Assembly (NCBI GenBank): GCA_963070105.1
Contig: OY718806.1
Span: 6,779,865-6,843,864 of the forward strand
Length of the DNA: 64,000 nucleotides
Reading direction: 5' to 3'
From: Litomosoides sigmodontis
Taxonomy: Eukaryota > Nematoda > Chromadorea > Rhabditida > Onchocercidae
How positions within the stretch are numbered: position 1 is the stretch's first letter; each line of letters begins with the position of its first letter. Positions 52,359 through 64,000 of the stretch are shown in pieces. The notes under the pieces were generated by a model. The model ran no database searches and was not told the DNA's origin. It saw only the letters and a list, made by a program, of their open reading frames with translations. The position numbers and the translations under genes were made by a program.

Positions 52359-55300
52359 GAATCTTCAAATTGCCACGACTAATCCTGCATGCAGACCAGT
52401 ACTATCTGGTTAAGCGTAAAACTGTCGGTATGTCATGTCAGATAGAACCTGGCTGGCGTGGAGCGACAATGGCCGATGTACACTGGATCAAAGATGGAGT
52501 ACCTATCAGTGAATCCGAAAACGAAAACACGCAAAACGAACTGCTTGTCGATGGGCCTGCGTAATTTTTTCATGTGTGATGATGGATGTCCAAATTGGGC
52601 AAAATTAATTCAGGCAGTAGTATTGTGACCAGTTTAATAGTGGGTAAAGGATGAGTTTTTGGGCAATGTTACGGTGTTTGTGGATTATTCTAAAGTTGAT
52701 TTCAACTTATAGCTTAAAAATACGAAATGGAAAACATCATGCCGAAGGGGATTACCAATGTTCAGCTCTAATACGGGGTGTGCGATTGTCTAATGGAAAA
52801 CACATTGATACACGTCTTGTATCCGCTCCAGTAAAGTTTCGTCGTGCCAGGATTACTAAATTTGAAAAAGTTGCTCCTCAGGTCGTATTTCCGACTTTTA
52901 ATTTTTTTATGGCAATCTCATTTTTAAATCTTTTCATTAAATTCTTATTGACAATTACAGTAATCGAAGCAATTTTTTTTGTTCAGAGTATGGTTGTGTT
53001 TCAAGGAGAAATTGCTCGTCTACCATGCTTGGGTATGCCTGATGTGATTCCTGGCCCTCCGGAGATAATGTTCGAGAAAGAAGGCTATGATAAACCCTTT
53101 GGAATACCGGGTAAATCATTGTTAAAAGTTCAATTTTATCGGCAGCAAAACAAAACCTTTTTTAATTCTATTTAAATTACTCTTTAACAGAATATTTTAC
53201 AGAATATCAAATTTTGACGATTTGTATCAAATTCTGTAATCAGTGTTGAATTGTTATTAATGAGATTATCACTCCAAAAATTTCAATTTGTTAAAATTTA
53301 CAAGCGCGTATTTTACTATATGTCCAGGTATACGAAGCGATCGATGTTAGCTTTTCTTGTTTCTACCCTCGTTGGTGATGATATCTCGTAAAAAATTAAG
53401 AAAATTATTAAGATTGACATCACAAATTTGAATTTTAACTAGCCACAATTCACCACTCTGCAGGCGATGAAAGGTACCTTTCGACACCGTCTGGTATGCA
53501 AATCCCTTTGTCCAAATTATCAGATTCAGGCAGTTATTACTGCGTTGTTCGTAATACATTTACCAATCAGACTCGAAAATCGCCACATTTTGTTAAATTA
53601 GAGGTTTACGATTTCCTCAATTTCTAAGCTTACGGATGTTTCAGTGTGCTCCTGTGAGTCGTTTTGTTAACTGTAATAGTAACTGCATATTTAAATTTAG
53701 GAATAAGGAGCGCAGTGAGTGGTGTTCAGAAAGATTATCTCTTCAGTAAACTTAACTGGTGCATTGTAGTTGTATATTTAAACTTATGAATACTCTTTCA
53801 TTAATTATTTGCATACGTTTTTCAACTTATACTGTTTTCTTACGGTGTTTTTTGGAGTTTTTGATATATCGAAATGAAGTTTTTTGTTATCATAATTCCT
53901 GACTTTCACCTTATTTCTCGCTATACAGGTATTGGCAAAAAGGCAGAACAACATTGAGCCCAAGCTTGTTTATCCTTTAACATCATCCTCAATCAATAGA
54001 CCCATTATTATTGATGTTGTGAAGGGACAAACAGCGCTTCTCGAGTGCATCGTCACATCTGCAAAAATTATTTGGACAAGGGTAACTTCTTCTTTAATGA
54101 TAAAAGAAAGAGAGGATGGTACTTGAAAATGATTCGTTTTTGTAGAAATGCTAAATCCAAAGAAAGAATTACTGTGATTGTGCAATTTCATGCTTAGTAT
54201 TTCTGAATCAATTTATAGCTATATCCCGGCGAAGCAAAAATATCAGTAAGTAATGAAAAAACACGGTTGCGTCAAATTTGGGGCAATCTGCAAATTCAAC
54301 AAGTAAATGAAGCAGACACTGGCATTTACATTTGTGAAAGTATGCCGCTCTTTTCCCATGCTGCAATTGAATTTCCTAAGGTTTATTACAATTTACGGGT
54401 TCACGCACCAACCGATGTGCAGCTCATGTTGGGACAACTTGCTGCAAGTAAGAGCTGGAAGGTAGGCAAATTTTTGCATAAGAATTTCATTGTTTTCAAA
54501 CGCTTTACAATTAATTGTTCTTTTGGATTTACGTACATTCAGTACTAATAAATTGTTTTTCGATAATAGATTGAACCGTTTAACTCAAGAAAATTTTCCA
54601 ATTTCAGTTGAGCTGTTTGGCACTAAATTTACATTATGAGATTCCAATGGTGTATATGAATGGATTGGCACTGATTGATGCGATGAATAAGCTTGGCGTT
54701 CCGCCGCATACTAATTTCTTTACAAATCCGATAAATGCCACATTGACATCTAGTGTTGCATTATCGGGCAGCGTACAGGTATGTTTACACTTTCAGCGAT
54801 ATCACATTAGGTTAGTTTATCCCCTATAAACAACTGAACTGTCGTGTTACAGTGCATTTCACGTCCAGCGATGGACGAAGCAGAGGTATACGGAAATGGC
54901 TTGGAACGTGGTCGAGCGATGAATCTGTATGTTGATAATCGAGTTAATCAGCAGATTAATTTAATTTTACAAGGACCTGAAAATTCTACTAAAATAGTTG
55001 GCGAAACGGCGCAGATGGTTTGTTTGGTCGTACCACGAACGACCAAAACCATTTGGACCAAAGGTTTGTTTAATTCTGAGCATTCATAGGAGTTGGAATC
55101 CATTACCTTTGAAAATCAAAATTAAAGTATGTGCCTAAACTGAACGGGATACGTGGAAGAGATCGTTTCTAATAAATTTGAATTAACTAATATTTTAGGA
55201 ATTTGCACATTTTTGCTTTTCGCTTTGTCATTGCTTTGTCTTTGTGTCATTGCTTTCACATTTTGCTTTGTCTCTATTTTTAAATATTTTTCTTCAAATT

Positions 55301-58300
55301 TAGATGGCAAACGTATGGCATTAATTGGAAAAAAACGTATCCGATTGGTTGGGACAGCAAGTTTACAAATTTCCGATGTACAACTGGAAGATGAAGGATG
55401 GTACACTTGTGAAGTAACTGATAACACAAATCGCATGACACGTTCCAGCGCCTACCTGCGAATCATTCGTAAATCATTTTTTTAATTAGCCAAAATTTTA
55501 CTGAAAAATTACATCACTTTTTCGATTTTTAGAAGATTTCCATCGAAATTTTTAAAATTAAAAAAAATTTCAGCTAAGGAATTTCCTTTAAAAGTTGAGA
55601 TGGATAGCGAAATGAAAAGCCAAAGCATAATGAATATCTTCTCTGATAATTCTGTTGCTGTTCAATATGAGGAAGAAGAGGTTCAGTTTGTTTAAATTGC
55701 ACCTTGCTTTTTAACACTTGGTTGCGAACAATATACTACGTATCCATTTACCATGCAATAATGGGAAGTCACAGTTTCTGCTCATTGTCTTTCAATGTCT
55801 ACCTAGTTCCATTGATTTTAAATGGAAAATTAAACTGCAACATCTGAAGAAGGCAAAAAATTTCTGTAAAGGTAGGTGGATCGGAAACACTTTCAATGGA
55901 TGCTCCGCGAGCTTTCATTTCTGGAAGAAATGTGAGAGTGCTGTGGTCACTACCCAAGAGTTATTCATTTCCAAACAAAATTGTGTCATTTCAAATTGAG
56001 TTGCGAACTGAAAATAATGACAAGGAATGGATCTTGGGAGATGTGGTAGACGGACGTGCGCGCACTGTTACTGTCAAGGCATTGCTCCCTGGGAACAGGT
56101 TAGATTACTTTTTTAGTAATCATTAGTTGGACGTGGCCTCAAGCATGAGAGTAATCTTAGAAATCGGAAATATAGAACATAAAGCATTTGAAACTTGTTA
56201 AGTGACTCCTGGTTTTCGATTTTTATCATACGTGGAATCTGTCTTCACTAATAAAACGATTTTATTCATACTGTTAAGAAGTGGGATCTCTTGTGTGTTG
56301 AATATGCAACATTTTGAATGGATTTATGGAATTTCAAATATGCAACAAAGTTTTGATCGTAAGTTGTAAAAAGTTCACACTTCAGATATCAATTTCGCGT
56401 GCTAGCAAAAATGTTGGATCATAGTATTGTATCTTCCCCACCTACCGATTGGCTTAAGATTGAACAAGCATCCGAAAATGATGACGAAAGCAGTTCACGA
56501 TTTAATATTACCTCCTTTTCTGCAGTTTCGGATACCGTTCTCCAACTTCATTGGAATTATTCTGTTTCGGACTATATGAGATCTCCCGAAACTTTCCTCG
56601 TTTCATATTCTAATGTTTCTGATAAAAACTACACTCATACGGTGATTCTACATTAAATTAGATATAAAAATTGTTTGGAAAAAACATATGGTTAATATCA
56701 TTCATTACCACTACAACTTTTTGAAGATCAAATTGTAATGTTTTAGATGCGATTGAACAGTTCAGTTTCGATGACTAATTTAAGTAATTTAATACCTTCT
56801 ACGGAATATCGGGCCGTTGTCGATGTTGAATTTGCTGACAAAACGAGCCAACGAAGTAAACCATCCGTTGCACGTACTTTAGGTTTTATTTTTATCGGTA
56901 CATTGAATTTTTAGTCCTGATATTATAAATTTATAGTCTTCTATAGTTCTAATTCACTTGTTAAAACCTGTATTTTTATGTTAATTGTGCAGATAGAGTG
57001 TCGCAAAACTCAACGGTTAACAATTCTGCGAGTCTTTTGGCATTACTCAATCATCGTTTCTCTTACATGAAATCAGGTAGGACCAGACAAAATGCCATCC
57101 TTCTCCTCATTGGCTCATTTCTTTCACCGATTCTATTCATCATGTTTGGCCTACTGTTATACAATCTGAAGCAAAAACATGCAAGAAAATTTGGTAGAGG
57201 TATGTTGCTGTCCAAGTGATTTTTTTTCAAAAAATTAACGTAACTCTGTGGTTTTTAAAATTTCAAATAGAAGGAGAAATATATTTTAATATCGGAGAAT
57301 TATTCAGGCTTAGTTACTTGTGTATTCAGCTTAGTTACTTGGTTACTTGATACTTTTTACTGCCATTGGAAATCTCTCTTGTTAAAATTCTTTTATTTCA
57401 AGCTGCATGTGGTAAATTTATGGACACATCACATAAAATATTCAACGAACAAAGGGTTCAGAAATCACATCTTTACTACGAGCCAGCGATACCAATGTCA
57501 ACCATGAACGGTGTGAATGAATTTACTCCGCTCAAGATGAAGGTTAATGACAAAAATTTTTGCTGAATTTTCTTTTGTTGAGCAAAAAAATCAAAGTTCT
57601 AGACGCAGTTCCAACGGCAGGAAGATAATAATTAGGCGAGATGATAGCATCTAAATGAAAGAATTGAAGTTACCGCGCAATAAGTGGATCTGTTGCAGAA
57701 TATTTGCATATTGCAGATAAACTAATTTTTAAGAATTAGCGACATTCATTTTCAATTAAAGATGAAAGAGCGTAAGAATGGATTCTTGTTTTTCAGTGTA
57801 GTGAGAATCGGCCACATTCTGTTGCTTCGAAAAACAAAGACTACGGCATGATGCCTAACCTGTATGGTGAAGACAATAACTTTTTGGAGAGGAGAAAGGT
57901 TTCTCCTGCTTTACTCAAAGGTTTAGTGAATTTTTTTGCTGCCTCATGTCAAATTCAGCTCATTTCTATGGGCGAATTGCTTTTTGCATTACGTTCGATT
58001 TTTATTTCACTTAATCGTGTAAGCCATACCTAAATTAATCTGTTCAGATAAATTATGGACTAATGGGAAAGTGTACGAAAATGTGGTGCCAGAAGCTAAC
58101 TACATTGAAAGACCAATGCAAGAAACTTTGAAAATCTATAACAGCCATGACGAATCATTTTGGTTGAAAGGTTATTTCTCTCATTTTATTTTTCCACTCT
58201 AATTCTGTTGAACATTATGTCCTTCAGTTGCAAAAATGAAATTTCGTGACCTCACTATCAGCGATATCGATTGCTTTTTAAACGAACGGTGTGGATACAA

Positions 58301-58745
58301 TGGTAAGTCCACTGTATCCACACCATTTATATATATGAAAATTCACAAACTTCAAGTGTATATCTTAGTGCTTGCAGTTTCCCGCGGTATTTATACAGCT
58401 GATATTTCAAATGAACCCTTCAAGAAATGAAACTTATACAAAACTTATACATCTTAGTTTCCTACTGAAATAAATATATTTGAAATTGCAGTTGCAGTTG
58501 AGACTTTACAGGAATTATGAATAATGGCCAAAGAATACAGCCAGATCATACCGCAGCTATATCTCCTGGTATACAGTTAACAGCTTCAAAGCGGTAAATG
58601 GAATTTCCTTTAAAGAAAACGTTTTAAATAATGATTCTTCTTCCTCTTGATATTCCTGCTTCTAAAAGTGGTTTTGCTAAAAATTAACATTCAAGTAGTA
58701 ATAGCATTATAATTTCTAATTAACAGGAATGAAAGGGGATTCTAA
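52359..58745 (+). CDS. Ig/FNIII single-pass adhesion-type receptor, 5' end not found
   Basis: Probable cell-surface recognition or adhesion protein. Exons: 52359-52560, 52713-52881, 52987-53110, 53464-53603, 53929-54081, 54219-54461, 54608-54778, 54853-55063, 55304-55468, 55574-55680, 55872-56098, 56386-56641, 56747-56882, 56993-57199, 57403-57542, 57797-57920, 58048-58170, 58228-58302, 58512-58593, 58727-58745. About 1023 residues are visible. Ig-type units: VGMSCQ...GDYQCSA, ARLPCL...SGSYYCVV, ALLECI...DTGIYICE, LSCLAL...QCISRP (divergent), and AQMVCLV...DEGWYTCEV. FNIII units span about 562-650 (VRVLWSLP, then YQFRVLA) and about 655-768; a partial one may precede. A hydrophobic span about 802-825 (AILLLIGSFLSPILFIMFGL) is followed by a tail of about 195 residues. 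The first exon enters in phase 1, so an upstream exon with the signal peptide is missing. Five Ig plus FNIII recalls Robo-like or other IgCAMs, but the tail shows no motif I can assign. Confidence 0.83.
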
Positions 58746-60522
58746 ACACCAACTCCAAGTTATGTGAATTATTTTTAGAGCAAAACATTAGGGAAAAATC
58801 AATGGATGTTTTCAAAATCTTAACTCAAAAAGTTCCTTTAGTACGAAAAAAAGCTACAAACAATACACAGCACTATCTGCACCATCGGCAACAAGTGGAA
58901 TTGACGACGCTCCTAGAAACAGCCAAATATTCTCCTCGACAGATGGTTGCTACTTGCACACATTTAAACCTCAAGCGTCAAACATGTGTACATTTAATAA
59001 GTAAACAAAAACAAACCATCACCCATAATTTAGTGAACCACTGTCAGTGATAAGAACCTTTGATCATCGCTTTCTGACAGCTGATTAGTTTTCTCAATTT
59101 TTCATTCAACATGAAGGCATTGTAGGCCTTCCAATGACTAGAGAAAACCGTTCTGGATCGTTAAACTGTTGTACGGACTATTAAAAAATACTAACTTATG
59201 CTACATATTCCTCAGTATAAGAGAATGGACTACCAAGTCAACTGGTTTTTTCTAGGGAAAGGGAACTGGCAAATCCCCATTCACTACATTAATGCGACTA
59301 CAGTGAAGTTGGGGTATGACACTAATAAAAAGTTTGCAATGTTCAGCATGTTTACTTCTTACTCATCCTAGCCAAGGTAAAAAACTTACAGACGACTTTA
59401 TTTGGCATGATTTCACCTACCTTCAGCTGTTTGGAAAATCCCTTACGGTACTGACTTTATTTAACTTTTTTCATTTCATCTCACTTTTTCATTTTCGTTG
59501 CGTATTATTATATTCAACGAAAGGAATATTTTTTAAAATGTTAACTCGCCTAAAATACATAAAGAACCACAGTTGGCAATCTGAAAACTTCAGTTTTAAT
59601 CTCGTAGCAGTCAGAACAAGCAAAGTAAACACTTCGAACGAGAGTGAAAAAAGAGAACAGAGTAACTCCTAAATTTAGGAGTTACTCTTCAACTTCATTC
59701 GAAGTGAACCTTACTTTCTACTACTTGCAGTAATGTGCCACCACGCATTGCACCACCAACTTTACATTGCTCAACGTTATGTGATGTTACGGCGCTACTC
59801 AGATAACGTTATAGCTTGTACCGTTGAAACCTCAACACTTTGAAAAGCAACAAAAAACAAGCACTGAAAAGAACACCCAAACCGGTGGTATTTCTTTTCC
59901 AGATCTTCTAAATGTACAGTATTTATTTGCAAGACAAAATGATTCTCTTTACCACTGCAAAAATTTTAATAAGGATCAAATTACTAACAGCACTCTATCG
60001 AAAGACGCCATAGTCACACATCTATTCAAATTAAAGGGTGATAGTACATAATTAAGCCTTCAGAATACATAACCTTCAAAACTGAACCTAACTAAATCAA
60101 ACGTCATGACTGCTTATATCCTTGAAAATTAAGTTTTTGTATGAGATTTTGGATATTTCGCAATTCCTGCTACTAAAAATCATAATGAATAAATGGAAAT
60201 TCATTAGGTTATTAAGCAATACATAATCTTTTCAACTTACAATTTTGCACTTGTAATATATTACTCGGGCATCTATTATGATATCAAATATAGATAAATA
60301 ACAGCAACTGATTTCTCCTACCAAAGAGTATAGCTCTTATATATTCAATATAAATCCATTATACCATCCGAAGTGCTTCGAAAGGTTTTTAAGACTTAAT
60401 CAGCATTTTGAACCAATTGAAATCCATCACTAACTACCACCAATCAGTGCATATTCTAACCAATGATGTTACCACAAACCAATACAGTCATAACCACTCT
60501 AATCTACAGTATAGTAATTTTA
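58746..60522. other. Convergent spacer between Ig/FNIII and OTU genes
   Basis: Plus-strand frames at 58802-59050, 59316-59672 and 59824-60051 are open but show no domain. AATAAA for the plus gene at about 59324-59329. Some of this could be 3' UTR of the Ig/FNIII gene. Confidence 0.5.
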
Positions 60523-60525
60523 TTA
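60518..60525 (-). terminator. Polyadenylation signal overlapping the OTU stop codon
   Basis: On the minus strand the gene ends CCATAATAAAAT, so the stop TAA at 60523-60525 is part of an AATAAA hexamer. A signal this close would give a very short 3' UTR, plausible for a nematode; others may lie further down. Confidence 0.4.
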
Positions 60526-62439
60526 TGGTGATTTGCCACTAATCCGACTCACTTTTGAAGCGCTATCTTCGGAAGCTGTAACTGCATTCTGCACCTAAAA
60601 ATATCATCTCTGCATTATGAATATATTAAAATGAAAAAATATTTGATGGAGCTACATCAAGAACTTTACAATTCGGTTTTAAACAGTGATGAACGAATGT
60701 TTTATAGCACGACGACAAAAATGAACAAGTTCTCGCAGAAAACTTTCACAGGGCTTCGTGGACAAAACGATAGATCTAGTGACAAAAGCAAAAAGCATTA
60801 CCTCACAATCTTCGTGAATGATTTTTGGAAAATTTGCTTTAATCCAATCCTCTAAAATTTAAATTTGTTTTATGAACTTCACTACAAAACGCAAGTAATT
60901 CATGGTGAGTATATATACAAAAGATTGGGAATTTCACATTACATGAAAAGCATTAGATAAGAACTTACTCCATAACAGAAAGCCCAAATCAGCCTTTGTA
61001 TGCGACGAACCAAATGTCGAGTGGTAAATCCATTGCTGGCCATTACAATCCATATCAATAACAATATTGTCCTTAATGAAATCTTCCGCTTCCTTTGCAT
61101 CATTCACAAACTGCACATATTCCGTAAGAGGATAAGGTGGACAGCGTATATAGCGATAAATACGAGATAGACGACCAGGATCTACCCGTCCTAAATCGTA
61201 AATTCAAATTACTTCAACTTTCTTTAACTCTCCACATCCTCAAGTGAAAGCTTTTCAAACAAGATAATGCACTATTCCGTTTGAAAAAATAAAATCTGCA
61301 ACAACTGAATGAATTTTATTACCCAAGGACAAATAACTTTTTCACATGTAGAACACTGTAAAGTATAGCATAACTAACCAAGAACAGGACGTGGAGGTAA
61401 TACAAGAGCATAAAAATTTCCGTTAGTATATCCAAGTAATAAAGGTGGACACAATCGGTAATTATTCAAGCCAGGTAGTTGTGGGTAAAATCCTTCAACT
61501 GGATGTTTCCAACCATCGGTACGTCCATCTCTAGCGGGGAAAGGGTTTAATTTTGACGATTCAATGGGAAACACAATAATTGGACGATTCAACACCTGTG
61601 CCAAAACAAGTATGTGAATCTGAAATACTATTAAGATATAATTTAAGCGAGTGCAAAAAAAAGGTTTGGAAACGTTTCCTTTAATTTTATCACATGAAAG
61701 AATGGATCTTAAATACCTGTTCCAATGGGAAGCCAGGGTCATTACATTCAATGATGCTTGACCAGTGACGCTGCATCATCCAAATATCGAAATTTAATCC
61801 GAGTTTCATCAAAGAAGTTGCCCATCGACTTCGAAAGCTAAAAAACTTGCTGGAGGAACAGAAATACTACTTTGGGTAAAAAATGTTGGCGCAATTCATA
61901 TTTAAAAAACTAGGTTACTTAGCAAAAGCAAAATAAAGCGATAAAAAGCAAGGAGGGAAATTCAGCTTGACTTACTCAGTTTCCATTGCATATAATGTGT
62001 GGTACAGAGCATTACGAAGTGTATTACTTTTGTCGATTACGCCCCACAAAGCCTGAAAAGAAACAGACAATAAGCTTTTGAAAGTTTGCAAAGCAAGCTG
62101 CATCAAATTAAAATAGTCCTCTGCATTTATCTATTTACCTACTTGTGAAACTGCATCGACAAGGCTGTGTCCACCTCCACGATTTCGCAATAATACCGGC
62201 GCATACGTCTGCGATCCCGTTGGTCCTGATAGCGAGTGTGCGTCCATGCAGCACACTGCGTCAAGAACTTCTATAATAAAATCAACACATACATTTTACA
62301 ACCTAAAACGATAAACTGGAATTTTGCTTTAAACAAGCTTTGTCTTCCACTTCTCTTCAGTCACCCTGATGGTAGCAAAATTGAACGGTTCTCAAAAATA
62401 CGTACATTTGCAAAAACTATTACAGTTCATTACAGCATG

Positions 62440-62497
<58 letters not shown>

Positions 62498-64000
62498 AAA
62501 TATATGGCATACAGAAAATCAGAATATTCAAAATCTTACGACGATCGTCGAGATCCATGAGGACACGTAGGTTATTTTCACCAGAAACTAACCACGGTCG
62601 CAAATCATAAACCGCTGAAAAGTTTTTGATAAAACTTTTTTGCATTCAAATAAACCAGCTTACTCCTCATTCTAACCGTCTAAAATAATGCTGACTTAAT
62701 AGCTGAGATACGCCCTATTACAGCAGTTAGATACAGTGATTCTTTTTAAATTTGACATAAATTTTAAGTATTTTGTTCTTCCGACAAAATAGTGTTGGCC
62801 TGTCAACAAAACGATCAGCAACAGACTACTGCCACATTCATCAGTAAATGAAAAATTACCACTTGGCAAAGTAAACAGGGCATTATTGTTAGCGACACGC
62901 GTCATATCATAATCTTCGTACATACTTTCGCGTATTTTCTTGTGGATCTCATCAGAGCAGTTACCACCTGCTTCAAAATAACATTTTAGCTATACAAAAT
63001 TGTTAAAGCGTAACAATCATAATAATCATTTTTAAATACCATAAAACAAGTAACAAGTTAAAAAAAAACTTGCACATCTCTGTTTCCAAGAAAAGAAATG
63101 AAACTCACAGCAAAACACGTCAGAGTTGACACGATCCTCGTTACAAAAAAAAAATGTTTGGTTTTCGGGGCGGGACAAAATTATTGCATACCTAATCCTG
63201 GAATTGCTACTGTACAAGACACAGAATCCATGAAAAATCTTGGCACACTTGCCAAAATTCTGCTATTTTTGTTTCGAACAATATCAATAATTGAGCGGTT
63301 GACAAGTGTTGATGCACTTTCTTCGTCGACATCGTTCAACAACATGGTCTAAAAATACAGTGATTAAGTGAAATCGCAAGCAGTACTAACATGTATTGCA
63401 AAAAGCAGATGTTTGTAACAAAGTCATCCACAAACAGTACTCGTCAACCTCATCGTGAACATTTTGTAAAGGCCATACAGTAACAATGTAGGTCGAACAA
63501 CATCAGATTGGATAGAACCGCATGATATAAATTGTCTTATATTTATAACTTCGTCTTTCTGTGGTCGTATAACACTAAGAAATGCTTTCAACAATCAAAA
63601 ATTTTGGATGCCGTTATTTTGCTGATAAATAGTATAAACTAACTATGAGAGTATTTGAAGAAATTAATCCTCAGCTTTTTTACAGCTAGGATATATTACA
63701 GGAATACCAGGAAACTATCTAAAACTAGCCTCAAAACCATTGATTCTTCGATTCCCTTCACCATAATGATAAATGTAATGAATAAGTTTAGCTTCTGCAT
63801 CACTGCTTTGTCGGAGGATTTCAGCACATGTTTCTAGGAATGATGCGCAACCCGTGTCAACCTGTACATTTTCTTTTCAAGCAATATGTAAATGAGTAAT
63901 AAAAGTTGTCAGTTACCATAAAAAAATTGCATCTTGATAACTTACTGATTTATTTAGATGAGAAAGGTACATGTTGAGGAAGGTAATTCGCTTATTTAAA
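60523..64000 (-). CDS. TRABID/ZRANB1-like OTU protein, catalytic residues lost, 5' partial
   Basis: C-terminal part of a protein of the TRABID class (AnkUBD plus OTU deubiquitinase). Exons 5' to 3': 63946-64000 (runs off the edge), about 63739-63861, about 63434-63580 (edges uncertain), 63192-63348, 62860-62967, 62540-62614, 62143-62270, 61976-62052, 61717-61837, 61379-61619, 60969-61190, 60802-60851, 60523-60594; phases agree from 63348 to the stop. The second exon reads CASFLETCAEIL then YIYHYGEGN, like the start of the TRABID ankyrin-type ubiquitin-binding domain. The OTU core reads GGHSLVDAVSQALWG, then LRNALYHTL, FRSRWA, IHILVLAQVLNRPIIVF and LLLGYTNGNFYALV. TRABID has an active Cys where this has Ser (62164-62166) and an active His in G-H-F where this has Asn (61416-61418), so it is expected to be inactive against ubiquitin while possibly still binding chains. 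The NZF fingers of TRABID would lie beyond the right edge. Confidence 0.85.
62439..62492. repeat. Composite (TA)n-(GA)n microsatellite in an OTU-gene intron
   Basis: About 26 bp of TA followed directly by about 28 bp of GA, located in the intron between 62271 and 62539. Confidence 0.95.

Noticed and set aside
58802..60051. Plus-strand frames after the Ig/FNIII gene
   Set aside because: No domain, no consistent splice chain with the receptor tail; more likely 3' UTR or intergenic.
60631..60855. 74-codon plus-strand frame
   Set aside because: Antisense to the intron and exon 60802-60851 of the OTU gene, which is phase-consistent.

Overview
The window is AT-rich eukaryotic nuclear DNA. It contains spliced multi-exon genes with GT-AG introns (mostly 50-400 bp, some to about 0.9 kb, T-rich 3' splice sites of the TTTCAG type), many microsatellites and metazoan-only gene families. 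The compact introns and a splice-acceptor-like TTTGTAG directly abutting the start codon of one gene (consistent with spliced-leader trans-splicing) suggest a nematode, perhaps a clade III parasite. That assignment is inference. No bacterial, viral or CRISPR feature was seen.

Layout. 1-20.2 kb is almost gene-free: a 1.6 kb TTA trinucleotide array at the left edge, CT/GA/GT/AT microsatellites, and a ~550 bp segment present twice (7.1 and 18.1 kb, nearly identical) that carries a small cysteine-rich reading frame and AATAAA. 20.36-22.49 kb (+) is a five-exon gene for an unrecognised acidic protein. 26.5-34.0 kb (+) is a 19-exon gene for a TIF1/Bonus-like regulator (RING, two B-boxes, coiled coil, PHD, bromodomain). 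35.2-42.0 kb (-) is an 18-exon MET/SVH-2-like receptor tyrosine kinase (signal peptide, sema, PSI, IPT, one membrane span, kinase) with one apparent single-base frame break. 42.0-52.3 kb is a long intergenic or 5'-intronic region. 52.4-58.7 kb (+) is a 20-exon single-pass membrane protein with about five Ig and two to three FNIII domains; its 5' end was not found. 60.5-64.0 kb (-) is the C-terminal part of a TRABID/ZRANB1-like OTU protein that runs off the right edge.

The most striking observation is that the TRABID-like OTU domain keeps its fold-defining segments but has Ser at the catalytic Cys position and Asn at the catalytic His position, so it looks like a dead deubiquitinase retaining an ubiquitin-binding architecture. 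The exon models for the kinase, TIF1 and Ig/FNIII genes were built by hand from splice sites. Reading phase agrees at every junction and total length is a multiple of three (in the kinase only after allowing one missing base), which is good internal support. There is no operon-like logic: the genes are independent, arranged TIF1(+)/RTK(-) convergent, RTK(-)/Ig-FN(+) divergent and Ig-FN(+)/OTU(-) convergent.
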